Positions 1 to 9,023 of a stretch of DNA of 64,000 nucleotides are shown one piece after another. This DNA is from an uncultured Candidatus Melainabacteria bacterium (GTDB lineage: Bacteria; Cyanobacteriota; Vampirovibrionia; Gastranaerophilales; Gastranaerophilaceae). The translations under genes and the position numbers were made by a program. The stretch covers positions 434,001 to 498,000 of the forward strand of contig CAKULF010000001.1 of NCBI GenBank assembly GCA_934667125.1, written 5' to 3'. Each line of letters starts with the position of its first letter. The first letter of the stretch is position 1. A model generated the notes under the pieces. That model was given only the letters and a program-made list of their open reading frames with translations. It did no database searches and was not told the DNA's origin.

Positions 1-638
1 ATTATTGTTTCTTTTAAGCCTTTAAAAGAAATAGGTTCTTTATCTTTTTTTGTGAAGCTGACAAATGTCGGATTTTCCTTAACAGCATTGTTTAACAGGC
101 TCTTTGACGAATCTGTTTTTAATTTAATATTAATATCTCTTTCAATTCTTTTTTGAGTTGTTTTTTGTTTATGTTTAATAATTGCAGATAACGCTAGGGC
201 TGATAGAGCAGTTGGAATAGCAAATTTTGCCAAATCAGCATTTTTATATTTTTTAACTAAATCAGGATTTGCAGCTAATTTAGAAAATAAATCTTTTTCG
301 CAAGCCGCAATATTAGTAGCTTTTGCAGCGTTTTCAATATAATTTTTATCTTTTAATAATGAAGCGTCCAGTTTTGAATTTAAACCTAATATCGGATAAA
401 CTATTTTGTTCATAACCGCTTTAACAGCCGGTATTCCAAACAACCAAACAATTCCTGTTCCGAATTCTTCGATTATTTTTTCTTTGGCGTCATCTATTCC
501 GCCCTCTTTTCTGTATGTGTCAACAATTGCAAAATTAGAAATGGCATCTTTGATTGCCATAGGCATTATTGAGTCGTTGTTATTTGCTAAACCGGATAGC
601 GTATTTAATGTTAAATTAGATATATTAGGTATTTTCAT
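1..638 (-). CDS. Lineage-specific hypothetical protein with ISFKG motif (partial, C-terminus cut)
   Basis: Reading the minus strand from the ATG at 638 gives an open frame to the left edge, about 212 codons, beginning MKIPNISNLTLNTLSGLANN. The start is preceded by an AAGG-type ribosome site. A hydrophobic segment around residues 65-95 (GTGIVWLFGIPAVKAVMNKI) suggests membrane association, and another lies near residues 150-165. Close to the window edge it carries an ISFKG motif like those in the genes at 14370-15371 and 30259-31497. I do not recognise a function. It sits downstream of a small ORF and a terminator, so it probably has its own promoter in the 640-820 gap. The + strand open frame over the same bases looks like a shadow. 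Confidence 0.75.
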   Translation of the reverse strand, partial: MKIPNISNLTLNTLSGLANNNDSIMPMAIKDAISNFAIVDTYRKEGGIDDAKEKIIEEFGTGIVWLFGIPAVKAVMNKIVYPILGLNSKLDASLLKDKNYIENAAKATNIAACEKDLFSKLAANPDLVKKYKNADLAKFAIPTALSALALSAIIKHKQKTTQKRIERDINIKLKTDSSKSLLNNAVKENPTFVSFTKKDKEPISFKGLKETI

Positions 639-826
639 TTCTTAGCCTTTACAAATTAATTATAGTCCCCAAATTAAGTTCATTAATCTTTGAACTCGTC
701 GATTTATTTGTAAATTCAATATATATTTTTGCATTAGTTTCCCTTTACTTTCTTTTTAACGATTCTGAATAAAAATAATTGCTATATTTTCGCTTATTTT
801 TTAATATTTTTTACATTTTTTGCAAT
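639..826. promoter_or_regulatory. AT-rich intergenic region, presumed promoter of the 1-638 gene
   Basis: This AT-rich stretch lies between the terminator at 827-858 and the start of the leftmost gene. It holds no credible ORF. It must contain the promoter for the minus-strand gene, but no single -35/-10 pair stands out. Confidence 0.3.
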
Positions 827-858
827 AAAAAAGACCTTTTTTAAACTAAAAGGCCTTT
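827..858 (-). terminator. Rho-independent terminator
   Basis: On the minus strand AAAGGCCTTTT and AAAAGGTCTTT form an 11-bp stem with one G-U pair, followed directly by a run of T. It lies 24 nt after the stop codon of the 28-codon ORF at 882-968 and would end transcription of that ORF. Confidence 0.75.
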
Positions 859-881
859 CCATTAAATTATTTATTTTTTCA

Positions 882-968
882 TTAATCTTTTTCAACCGGA
901 ATATAGACAAGCCCTTTAGTATTTAAAGGTCTGATACGTCGCAACAGTTGTAAAATAAAATTAATCAT
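882..968 (-). CDS. Small ORF, 28 aa, unknown function
   Basis: Minus-strand ATG to TAA gives MINFILQLLRRIRPLNTKGL followed by VYIPVEKD. An AGAAGG ribosome site sits 7 nt upstream of the ATG. The peptide has a hydrophobic start (INFILQLL), a basic middle (RRIRP) and a short polar tail. It lies 95 bp after the stop of the coiled-coil gene at 1064-2368 and 24 nt before a strong terminator, so it is bracketed like a real transcription unit. It could be a small membrane-associated peptide or a leader. The call rests on the ribosome site and terminator; no homologue is known to me. Confidence 0.5.
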   Translation of the reverse strand: MINFILQLLRRIRPLNTKGLVYIPVEKD

Positions 969-1063
969 TTTTTTCCTTCTTTTTATGTGCAATAGAAATA
1001 ATACACCAATATTATCTATTTGTCTATAGGAATTAAATAATTATTTTACATTTAGAAATTCTA

Positions 1064-2368
1064 TTATTTTTCTTTTTCATAAAGTTGTATATCGTATTCA
1101 AAATTTTCATTCAATAAAGAAGAATCTATCTTAATTACGCCATTTTCGCCCGTCGCAATAACATTTGTTGTATCGATTGTATCTTTTGGCTCAATTGAAT
1201 TTAGTGCTTCTTTCTTTTTGTCTAACACAGCTTTTTTATCTTCTACATTAGCTTTCTTTTCTTCAAGCATTGATTTAGCGGATTCTAATTTTGTCTTTTT
1301 GGAATTTTCTTGTTTAACAGCGCTATCATAGGCTTTTTTAGCAGAGTTCATCGCACTTGTAGCTTTATTATAATTTGCTTTGAATTTTCTCAACTCGCCT
1401 TTCAAGCTGTTTAATTTCTTTTTCAATTCAGAAGTGGAACCCTCACTTTTAATTTGGTTATTAACTTCTTCAATTTCTTTATTTTTTTCTTCAACTTGTT
1501 GAGCAAGTTTTTCTTGTTTTTCTTTTTCTTTATTATATTTTTCTAATTTTGCAGCAGTTTTAGCTTGAGCCGCTTCATAAGCTTTTAGAGCGCTATCATA
1601 AGACTTTTGAGCTTTTGTTAATTCTTTATTAGCCTTGTCATAGTCTTTTTGTGCTTGCTTAACTTCTGCTTCAGCTAGGGTTGTGTTATGTTCAATTCTG
1701 AAGTTTTGAAGAAGCTCCATTAGTTTATCTTTTAGGCTTTTAGATGGATTATCATTTCCCGTTTCCGTGTCTTGTGAAACAGTTTCATCACCGGCTAACT
1801 TTTTAATATATTCTTTTAAGGATAGTCCTGATTTTTCAAGTTCATCTGGTGTAAATTCATATTTTTCGCCATTTGGAGCGGTTACATTATATTTTGCGTA
1901 AGGTCCTAAAGAATGGTTTATACTAACGCTATATCCATCAAAAGTTCCTTTTTCAGAAGCTCCTTGACAATTCATAGGGGTGCTCCATTCAATACTATCT
2001 TCTTCCCAAGCGTATTCGCCATAAATGTCATTCCAACTAAGGTATTCTTGCCCAGTCAATTGATTAACATAATCCACATAAGATAATCCTGATTTTTCAA
2101 GTTCTTCTTGTGTAAATTCATATCTTTCACCGCTTGGAACACAAATTATATATTTTTGTTTTTCAGGACTTGTATTTTTGCCTGTAGGAATAGGGTATGA
2201 ATCTTTACTTCCAGCTGTTGCTACAAATGTATCCGTTTGCACTTCGCCATCATCAACAAATAACTCAGGATTCTTTTTTTCTAGCTCTTGTAGAGCCTTT
2301 TTACCATTAGGATCATTTTTCAATTTCTCAATTTGAGATAGCATTTTTTCTAAATCTAAGCTTTCCAT
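1064..2368 (-). CDS. Hypothetical protein with duplicated ~36-residue module and long coiled coil
   Basis: 434 residues, no signal peptide. Two copies of a module lie at about residues 72-107 and 159-194, sharing GE[RK]YEFT..ELEKSGLS and then a Y..L.G pattern. They are separated by an aromatic, acidic segment. Residues ~228-395 are almost continuous Lys/Glu/Ala heptads (repeated KA.. and QA.KDYDKA patterns), a strong coiled-coil signature. The C-terminus returns to a short globular tail. I do not recognise the family. The ATG at 2368 has an AGAAAGG site upstream. It is followed by the small ORF at 882-968 and preceded by a 122-bp gap after the DUF721 gene. A structural or scaffold role is possible, but that is inference. 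Confidence 0.8.
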   Translation of the reverse strand: MESLDLEKMLSQIEKLKNDPNGKKALQELEKKNPELFVDDGEVQTDTFVATAGSKDSYPIPTGKNTSPEKQKYIICVPSGERYEFTQEELEKSGLSYVDYVNQLTGQEYLSWNDIYGEYAWEEDSIEWSTPMNCQGASEKGTFDGYSVSINHSLGPYAKYNVTAPNGEKYEFTPDELEKSGLSLKEYIKKLAGDETVSQDTETGNDNPSKSLKDKLMELLQNFRIEHNTTLAEAEVKQAQKDYDKANKELTKAQKSYDSALKAYEAAQAKTAAKLEKYNKEKEKQEKLAQQVEEKNKEIEEVNNQIKSEGSTSELKKKLNSLKGELRKFKANYNKATSAMNSAKKAYDSAVKQENSKKTKLESAKSMLEEKKANVEDKKAVLDKKKEALNSIEPKDTIDTTNVIATGENGVIKIDSSLLNENFEYDIQLYEKEK

Positions 2369-2490
2369 CCAAATTTTGCCTTTCTTATGTTATTTTGTAT
2401 ATGAAAAATTACGGAAACTTTAAAATTAAACTTTAGAAACCAAAATTAAAGTTTTACAAAAATTAACAAGGGAATTATTATGAGCAAAAT

Positions 2491-3051
2491 TTATTTATCT
2501 TGAATTAGCTTTGCTTTTTGGTTTTGTGTGATTTTATTTACAAGTTCTTGTTTTTGATTTTCGTTTAAAAAATTTATTCTATCCACGCTTTTTTGAATTT
2601 GTTCCTTATTTTCTTTTGCTAATTCAACGTCATTCAAGGAAGATTTTTCAATAATCACGGGTTTATCTTCAACTTTATCTTGTTTTAGAGGATTTGTTGA
2701 AGTGTAATTTTTATAATTAAATATAATATCCTTAATTTCCAAGCCCAAAGGTTGAGAATATGAGTTTACTTTGTTTAAAATTTTTGTTTTATATAATGAT
2801 AATTCTTGAGCTATAACAGGGCTTTTAGCGCTAACATAGAGCTTTCCTGCTTTGATTGAATAGGGTTTAGTGAATTTTGAAAATTTAACACCTACAATGC
2901 TATCCCAAAAGGAAAAAATTGTAGATTGCTTAACAACAAAGTTGAGCTTATTTTCACCCATCATGCTTGAAAAAGCAGATGAGTGAAGTAAAGCGCTTAT
3001 CGAATTTGTTTTATTCGTTCTATTTTTATTGTTATTAAATGAATTATTCAT
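2491..3051 (-). CDS. DUF721 / DciA-like protein
   Basis: 186 residues. Residues ~40-115 match the DUF721 pattern: FWDSIVGVKFSKFTKP, then a KAGKLYV..KSPV.AQEL.LYK...L.KVN helix. In other bacteria this family (DciA) helps load the replicative helicase DnaB; that role is family knowledge, not shown here. The N-terminus is Asn-rich and the C-terminal third is a Lys/Gln-rich helical tail, together making the protein longer than the core domain. It lies 21 bp after metK on the same strand and is probably co-transcribed with it. Confidence 0.75.
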   Translation of the reverse strand: MNNSFNNNKNRTNKTNSISALLHSSAFSSMMGENKLNFVVKQSTIFSFWDSIVGVKFSKFTKPYSIKAGKLYVSAKSPVIAQELSLYKTKILNKVNSYSQPLGLEIKDIIFNYKNYTSTNPLKQDKVEDKPVIIEKSSLNDVELAKENKEQIQKSVDRINFLNENQKQELVNKITQNQKAKLIQDK

Positions 3052-3072
3052 AAATTATTCAAAATAATCCTA

Positions 3073-4338
3073 TTAAACAGCGGCTACAGAAGCTTTTTGA
3101 GCTAATGTATCAGCCATTTGAGTTTCTTCCCAAGGAATTGGGAAATCTTCTCTTCCTACATGCCCGTAAGCTGCAAGTTTTTGATAGAATTTGCCACCAT
3201 TTTTAGCAGGTAAGTTTCTTAAATCAAATTGTTTAATAATCGCTGCAGGTCTTAAATCGAAAGTATCTACAACAATTTTTGATAATTCTTCATCAGAAAT
3301 TTTACCTGTGCTGAATGTGTCAACTAAAACTGAAACAGGATGAGCTTGTCCGATTGCATAAGCCAATTCTATTTCGCATTTTTCAGCAAGACCAGCTTTT
3401 ACAATATTTTTTGCAACCCAACGAGCAGCATAAGCAGCAGATCTATCTACTTTGGTTGGATCTTTACCTGAAAAAGCACCGCCGCCGTGACGAGAATAAC
3501 CACCATAAGTATCAACAATGATTTTTCTTCCTGTTAAACCAGCGTCGCCTTGTGGTCCGCCAATTACAAATCTTCCTGATGGGTTGATTAAATATTTTGT
3601 TGATTCATCAGGTTTGATATCATATTTTTCAAAAACAGGTTTTACAACCAATTCAATCATATCTTTTTCAATGATTTGTTGAATTTTTTGATTGTCAACT
3701 TCGCCGTTTATTTCAGGGTCATGTTGAGTTGAAATAACAATTGTATCAATTCTTTTTGGTTTACCGTCTACATATTCAACCGTAACTTGACTTTTGCCAT
3801 CAGGTCTTAAGTAGTTAACAAGTTTTTGTTTTCTAACTTGAGCTAATCTATAAGCTAATTTATGAGCTAATGAGATAGGTAGAGGCATTAATTCAGGTGT
3901 TTCATTACAAGCAAAACCAAACATAATACCTTGATCGCCTGCGCCTATATCAAGTGTTTCATCTTTAGAAGTTTTTGAATTATCTTCACGAGCTTCACGA
4001 GCTTTATTAACACCGCCTGCGATATCGATTGATTGTTCATCAATTGAAGTTAAAACAGCACAGGTTTTATAATCAAAGCCGCCGCCTTCTTCGCCGTTAT
4101 AGCCAATATTTTTGATTGTGTTTCTAACAACTGTTGGGATATCAACATAGCAATTTGATGTGATTTCTCCGCAAACTAATGCCATGCCTGTTGTTACTGT
4201 TGTTTCGGCTGCAACACGAGATTTTGAATCTTGTGTTAAAAATTCATCTAAAATAGCGTCGGAAATTTGGTCACAAACCTTGTCAGGGTGTCCTTCCGTA
4301 ACTGATTCAGATGTGAATAAAAAGTTCTTTAATGTCAT
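3073..4338 (-). CDS. metK: S-adenosylmethionine synthetase
   Basis: 421 residues, slightly longer than the usual ~390. It converts methionine and ATP to S-adenosylmethionine. Signature segments are all present: FTSESVTEGHPDKVCDQISD near the N-terminus, GAGDQGIMFGFA in the middle (the ATP loop) and GGGAFSGKDPTKVDRSAAY in the third domain. The ATG has an AAGGAG site 7 nt upstream. It is divergent from aspS and heads a minus-strand unit with the DUF721 gene. Its 5' untranslated region can fold as a small pseudoknot over the ribosome site (see the regulatory entry). ahcY at 39527 and mtnA at 55371 serve the same SAM cycle. Confidence 0.97.
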   Translation of the reverse strand: MTLKNFLFTSESVTEGHPDKVCDQISDAILDEFLTQDSKSRVAAETTVTTGMALVCGEITSNCYVDIPTVVRNTIKNIGYNGEEGGGFDYKTCAVLTSIDEQSIDIAGGVNKAREAREDNSKTSKDETLDIGAGDQGIMFGFACNETPELMPLPISLAHKLAYRLAQVRKQKLVNYLRPDGKSQVTVEYVDGKPKRIDTIVISTQHDPEINGEVDNQKIQQIIEKDMIELVVKPVFEKYDIKPDESTKYLINPSGRFVIGGPQGDAGLTGRKIIVDTYGGYSRHGGGAFSGKDPTKVDRSAAYAARWVAKNIVKAGLAEKCEIELAYAIGQAHPVSVLVDTFSTGKISDEELSKIVVDTFDLRPAAIIKQFDLRNLPAKNGGKFYQKLAAYGHVGREDFPIPWEETQMADTLAQKASVAAV

Positions 4339-4343
4339 TTTTT

Positions 4344-4388
4344 CTCCTTAATTTCTTTACTCGGTAAGGTTTTTAATTCCGACCCGAG
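4344..4388 (-). promoter_or_regulatory. Candidate pseudoknot over the metK ribosome-binding site
   Basis: On the minus strand CTCGGGT (4388-4382) pairs with ACCGAG (4365-4360), leaving one bulged G. The 3' side of the loop reads CCTT (4369-4366) and can pair with AAGG of the Shine-Dalgarno sequence (4349-4346). This gives an H-type pseudoknot topology, as in several small SAM-responsive riboswitches that block translation. The sequence does not match a riboswitch consensus that I can recall, so the assignment is inference from position and fold. Confidence 0.35.
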
Positions 4389-4545
4389 ATTATATATTCA
4401 CCTTCAATATTATAACTTAATTAACTAAATACAACAAAATATTATGTTTTATTACGCTTTTTAAACAAATATAAAGAATTATTTTCCAAAATCTTATGTT
4501 TATTTTATAATTTATTTACAAATTACTGTTAAAAAGGAAGAGATT

Positions 4546-6321
4546 ATGGAATTAGCTTATAAAAAACAAAGCTGTACAGAATTAACCGAGGAAAATATCG
4601 GACAAAATGCCACTCTTGCCGGTTGGGCTTCAACAATCCGTGACTTGGGCGGTATTATTTTCGTTGAATTAAGAGATAAATCAGGATTATTCCAACTTGT
4701 TGCAGACCCATCTGTTAATCCTGAAGTACATAAAATTTTATCAGGCGTTAAAGCAGAATATGTTATCCAAGCAGTTGGTAAAATTTCTAAAAGACCTGAT
4801 GACACTATAAACGACAAATTAAAAACAGGTACAATTGAAATGTATCCGACTGAAGTTAAGATTTTATCAGCTTCTCAAACACTTCCTTTTGTACTTGAAG
4901 ATGATAATGTTTCTGAAGATATCAGATTAAAATATCGTTATTTGGACTTACGTCGTGAAAAAATGATGAACAATTTCAGACTTCGTCACAAAATCGTATC
5001 TGCAATCAGAAACTATTTAAACAGCCTTGATTTTATGGAAGTTGAAACTCCAATTTTAATTAAAGCAACTCCGGAAGGCGCTCGTGATTATCTTGTTCCA
5101 TCAAGATTACACGATGGCAAATTCTATGCTCTACCTCAATCTCCACAAATCTTCAAGCAACTTTTAATGGTTGCAGGTTTTGAAAAATATTATCAAATCG
5201 CAAAATGTTTCAGAGATGAAGACTTAAGAGCAGACCGTCAACCTGAATTTACTCAAGTTGATATGGAAATGAGCTTTGTAAATCAAGATGACGTTATCAA
5301 AATGACAGAAGGCTTGATTGAAAACGCATTTAAAGCAGCAGGGGTTGAAGTTAAAGCTCCATTTAGAAGAATTACTTGGCAAGAAGCAATGGATAGATTT
5401 GGTTCAGACAAACCCGACACACGTTTCGGCTTAGAATTATTCAACGTTACAGATATTATGGAAGCTTCAACTTTTGAAGCATTCAAAACCGTAATCAAAA
5501 ACGGCGGAACCGTTAGAGCTATTAAAATCCCAGGAATTGCAGGCTATTCAAGAAAAGAAATGGATGATGTTAGAAATTTAGCAATTTCATTCGGCGCTAA
5601 AGGTTTAGCTTGGATTACATACATGGAAGATGGAACAGTTAAATCTCCTGTATTAAAATTCTTAAACGAAGACCAAATTAAAGAAATTCAAACAAGAGCA
5701 GAAGCTCAAAACGGCGATATCGTGTTCTTTGTAGCTGATTATCCGCAAATCGTGTTTGATGTTCTTGGAAGATTTAGATTATATTTCGGTAAAAAATTAA
5801 ATATGATTGACGAATCTAAACATGATTTATTATGGGTTGTAGATTTCCCATTATTTGAATACTCTTTTGAAGATAATTCATACAAATCAATGCACCACCC
5901 ATTCACTATGCCACGTCTTGAAGATATCGATAAATTAGAATCAGATAAAGGCAATGTTAAATCTATTGCTTATGATATTATCTATAACGGTAATGAGCTT
6001 GGCGGCGGTTCAATCAGAATTCACGATAGCGAAATTCAAAGAAAAGTATTCAAGGCTCTTGGTTTAACAGAAGAAGATATTCATAATAAATTTGAATTTC
6101 TTGTTAATGCCTTTAAATACGGCACACCTCCACACGGCGGTTTGGCTATTGGTTTAGATAGATTGGTTGCCCTATTATTAAGAGCTAACTCAATCAGAGA
6201 AGTTATTGCATTCCCTAAAAACGCAGCAGCAAAAGACATTATGACAGACGCTCCGTCTTTAGCTTCTGAAGAACAACTTAGAGAATTGCACTTAAGACTT
6301 AGAAATTTACCAAAGGTATAA
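4546..6321 (+). CDS. aspS: Aspartyl-tRNA synthetase
   Basis: 591 residues, the normal length for bacterial AspRS. It has an N-terminal OB-fold anticodon-binding domain (~1-105), a class II catalytic core and the bacterial GAD insertion (~300-410). Motif 2 is FRDEDLRADRQPEF at residues 222-235, and motif 3 contains GLAIGLDRL near residue 530. Residues 32-36 read RDLGG. Discriminating enzymes usually have Leu there and tRNA-Asn-mischarging ones usually have His, so this enzyme is probably Asp-specific. An AAGGAAG site precedes the ATG. It is followed 3 nt later by a glycosyltransferase gene. Confidence 0.97.
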   Translation: MELAYKKQSCTELTEENIGQNATLAGWASTIRDLGGIIFVELRDKSGLFQLVADPSVNPEVHKILSGVKAEYVIQAVGKISKRPDDTINDKLKTGTIEMYPTEVKILSASQTLPFVLEDDNVSEDIRLKYRYLDLRREKMMNNFRLRHKIVSAIRNYLNSLDFMEVETPILIKATPEGARDYLVPSRLHDGKFYALPQSPQIFKQLLMVAGFEKYYQIAKCFRDEDLRADRQPEFTQVDMEMSFVNQDDVIKMTEGLIENAFKAAGVEVKAPFRRITWQEAMDRFGSDKPDTRFGLELFNVTDIMEASTFEAFKTVIKNGGTVRAIKIPGIAGYSRKEMDDVRNLAISFGAKGLAWITYMEDGTVKSPVLKFLNEDQIKEIQTRAEAQNGDIVFFVADYPQIVFDVLGRFRLYFGKKLNMIDESKHDLLWVVDFPLFEYSFEDNSYKSMHHPFTMPRLEDIDKLESDKGNVKSIAYDIIYNGNELGGGSIRIHDSEIQRKVFKALGLTEEDIHNKFEFLVNAFKYGTPPHGGLAIGLDRLVALLLRANSIREVIAFPKNAAAKDIMTDAPSLASEEQLRELHLRLRNLPKV

Positions 6322-6324
6322 AAT

Positions 6325-7059
6325 TTGTTAAATAATAAAAAAATAATAGTTATAATGCCTGCATACAATGCAGGCTTAACTTTAAAAAGCACTTATGAAG
6401 CTATTGATAAATCAATTGTCGATAAGATTATTCTTGTTGACGATTTTTCAAGCGATAATACTGTTGAAGTGGCAAAAAGCCTTGATATTGAAACAATTGT
6501 TCATAATAAAAATTATGGTTATGGGAAAAATCAAAAAACCTGCTATAACGAAGCGCTGGCCAAAGGAGCGGACATTATTATTATGCTTCATCCCGATAAT
6601 CAATATGATCCAAGGTTAATTCCCTCGCTTGCTGCAATGCTTGCTTATGATAATTATGATTGCGCTATAGCTTCAAGGTTTTTAGCAGGAAGCGCTAAAA
6701 ATTCTAAAATGCCGAAATATAAGTATTTTGCAAACCGATTTTTAACTTGTTTTCAAAATTTTATGTTGAACAAAAGCTTATCAGAATATCACACAGGATA
6801 TCGGGCCTTTAAAAAAGAGGTTTTAGAAAGAATTAACTACAATTCTTTTGATAATGATTTTATTTTTGATAACGAGATGTTGGCTTCAATTTTTTATAAT
6901 GGTTTTTCAATTGGCGAAATTTCTTGTCCTACTAAATATTTTAAAGAAGCAAGCTCGATTAATTTTTTAAGAAGCTGCAAGTATGGTTTAGGGGTTTTAA
7001 AAATCAGTTTATTATACAGATTAGCAAAATTAGGGCTTAAATTTAAACCGTTTCGCTAG
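6325..7059 (+). CDS. Family 2 glycosyltransferase
   Basis: 244 residues. The N-terminal GT-A fold is clear: IIVIMPAYNAGLTL, then KIILVDDFSSDNT, then the DxN-type metal site in IIMLHPDNQYDP, and later EYHTGYRAFKKEVL. This resembles dolichol-phosphate-mannose-synthase-like enzymes, which pass a sugar from a nucleotide donor to a lipid or glycan acceptor. The C-terminal 40 residues are basic and amphipathic with no clear transmembrane helices. I chose the TTG at 6325 because AAAGG lies 8 nt upstream and the next ATG would remove the first beta strand. It is probably translated with aspS and converges on the HD-GYP gene 3 bp away. The acceptor is unknown. Confidence 0.85.
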   Translation: MLNNKKIIVIMPAYNAGLTLKSTYEAIDKSIVDKIILVDDFSSDNTVEVAKSLDIETIVHNKNYGYGKNQKTCYNEALAKGADIIIMLHPDNQYDPRLIPSLAAMLAYDNYDCAIASRFLAGSAKNSKMPKYKYFANRFLTCFQNFMLNKSLSEYHTGYRAFKKEVLERINYNSFDNDFIFDNEMLASIFYNGFSIGEISCPTKYFKEASSINFLRSCKYGLGVLKISLLYRLAKLGLKFKPFR

Positions 7060-7062
7060 GTT

Positions 7063-8907
7063 TTATATATTTGTTGCTAAGCTTGGAGCAATTGTGATGA
7101 ATTTTCTAACCAATTCCCTATCCCATTGCACGCCTGCGCCCATTTTCAAGATTTCGCAAGCTTTTGCAACAGATAAGCCTTTTCTGTATGGTCTATCAGA
7201 AATTAAAGCATGATAAGCGTCTGCTACAGCTACAATTCTGGCATTTAACGGGATTTCATCACCTTTTAAGCCGTAAGGATAGCCTGAACCGTCAATGTGT
7301 TCGTGGTGATATTTAACAATCGGAATAAGATCATGTAATGATTTATTTGGTTTTAATACCTTATCAGCGCCGATTGCAGGGTGTTGTTTCATGATTTCCC
7401 ATTCTTCATCGGTTAATTTTGTTGGTTTTCTTAAAACTTGTTCAGGAATACCGATTTTGCCGATATCGTGCAACAATGCGCCCAGTTTAATTCTTTCAAC
7501 TTCATTGCTTGGCAAATTGCAAGCTCTTGCAAGGGCTTCAGAATATCTTGAAACAGCAGAGCTATGACCTTTTGTATATGTGTCTTTCGCATCAATTGTG
7601 TTAGCCAAAGAAGAAACGATATCAAGCATATGTTCGTTTGATAGAATTGTTTCGCTATGGAATTGTTTGATTAATTCTTCTTCAAGATTTACACCCAACG
7701 AAGCGTGTTTTTTAGATAAAATTTCAACAAAACATTTCAAGCTTTCTTCATCCCAGAAGTTGAAATCTGTTGTTGTAACAATTTCAGATTGACCTGATTG
7801 TATTCTTTTACCTTTTGCCATTGTTAGAGCTTGTTGAGCTAATAGGTTTAATTTGTCTTGTTTATTTGTTGAAGATGGATACATCGCAATTCCGCAAGAG
7901 AATTTTAATTGTCCAAGATCGTCAAACATTGTGCAAGACAAGTTATATAATAAAAATTCAGCAACGTATTTAGCTTCATTACAAGATGTTTCAGGCATTA
8001 CAATAGCGATTTTATCTCCGCCATATCTGCCTAAAATATCAGTATTTCTAACATTTTTCTTAATTTTAGCTGCTACTTCTTTAATTAGAATATCGCCTTT
8101 AGCGTGTCCCAATTCATTATTAATTTCAGAAATATTTGCAATATCAATAATACAAAAAGCAAGTTCTTTATCATTTTTTGAAGCATTTTCCATTTCAAAT
8201 GATAAGTTTTCTTGAAGTTTTTTGTGGTTGAATAAACCTGTTAGAGAGTCTGTATCTGTGTTTTTATCAACCAAATCAGATAACATTTTATTTTTATAGA
8301 ATATAGCTAAATAATTTGCTATCATTTTATATAGTTCAATGTGTTGGTTATTGCAATTATCAGAAACGATAAATACCCCTAAAGCCTCATTATTTGCAAT
8401 TAAAGGGATAATTATTGCAGGCGAAGAAATTATTTGATTTAGATATGTAAGTTTTAAAAATTCACTATTTGCAAGAACTGTCATTCTTTTTGAAGTGAAC
8501 GTTTGAATAATTGAATTTTCACTATCGTTCAACATAATTTTAGAATTATAGGTTGAACCGATTTTATCAATTAATTTCATATCAATATAGTTGAAATTTT
8601 GATTAAACAACCCTAAAGCTGAGTAATTCAAATCAAACTGAAGAGAAATTGCGTTATTAATTTCATAAAATAAAGAATTAATATCAGTTTTATTTATTAA
8701 ACAGTTATTTAAAAGTTTGATTATTTTTGTATAGTCAACTTCCATATTTTTGAAAGTTGTATTCGTATATCCGCCATACAATCTATTAGCAGAAGTTTTA
8801 GAATTTAAAGGCATAATTCGATTAATTCCGATTGGATTTGTTGCAATCTGGTTATTTTGAGATTCAGAAGAATTTGCCGATATATCTTTTAAAGTATTAT
8901 TTTCCAC
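7063..8907 (-). CDS. GAF-GGDEF-HD-GYP signalling protein (probable c-di-GMP phosphodiesterase)
   Basis: 614 residues without transmembrane segments. After a ~60-residue polar leader there is a GAF-like sensor region (~60-210), a GGDEF domain (~215-375) and an HD-GYP domain (~420-605). The HD-GYP part is complete: GHSSAVSRYSE, LLHDIGKIGIPEQVL, HHEHIDGSGYP and DAYHALISDRPYR. The diguanylate cyclase signature is degenerate: GRYGGDKIAI has Lys where the active-site acidic residue is expected, so that domain is probably regulatory. The expected net activity is c-di-GMP hydrolysis. The ATG has an AGAAAGG site. The input signal of the GAF region is unknown. Confidence 0.9.
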   Translation of the reverse strand: MENNTLKDISANSSESQNNQIATNPIGINRIMPLNSKTSANRLYGGYTNTTFKNMEVDYTKIIKLLNNCLINKTDINSLFYEINNAISLQFDLNYSALGLFNQNFNYIDMKLIDKIGSTYNSKIMLNDSENSIIQTFTSKRMTVLANSEFLKLTYLNQIISSPAIIIPLIANNEALGVFIVSDNCNNQHIELYKMIANYLAIFYKNKMLSDLVDKNTDTDSLTGLFNHKKLQENLSFEMENASKNDKELAFCIIDIANISEINNELGHAKGDILIKEVAAKIKKNVRNTDILGRYGGDKIAIVMPETSCNEAKYVAEFLLYNLSCTMFDDLGQLKFSCGIAMYPSSTNKQDKLNLLAQQALTMAKGKRIQSGQSEIVTTTDFNFWDEESLKCFVEILSKKHASLGVNLEEELIKQFHSETILSNEHMLDIVSSLANTIDAKDTYTKGHSSAVSRYSEALARACNLPSNEVERIKLGALLHDIGKIGIPEQVLRKPTKLTDEEWEIMKQHPAIGADKVLKPNKSLHDLIPIVKYHHEHIDGSGYPYGLKGDEIPLNARIVAVADAYHALISDRPYRKGLSVAKACEILKMGAGVQWDRELVRKFITIAPSLATNI

Positions 8908-9023
8908 ATCTAGCCTTTCTTGTATGACTTAATTAAAAATGGTAAATAAAAAAAGTGCTTAAATTTTTAAATAATTTTCAAAATCTTTACAAAGCTTAAA
9001 ATTTCAAATTATTTTTTAATAAT

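Noticed and set aside
4344..4388. Assignment of the metK leader as a SAM-II or SAM/SAH riboswitch
   Set aside because: Only the topology matches; the conserved bases of those families that I can recall are not present, so it is kept as an unnamed candidate.
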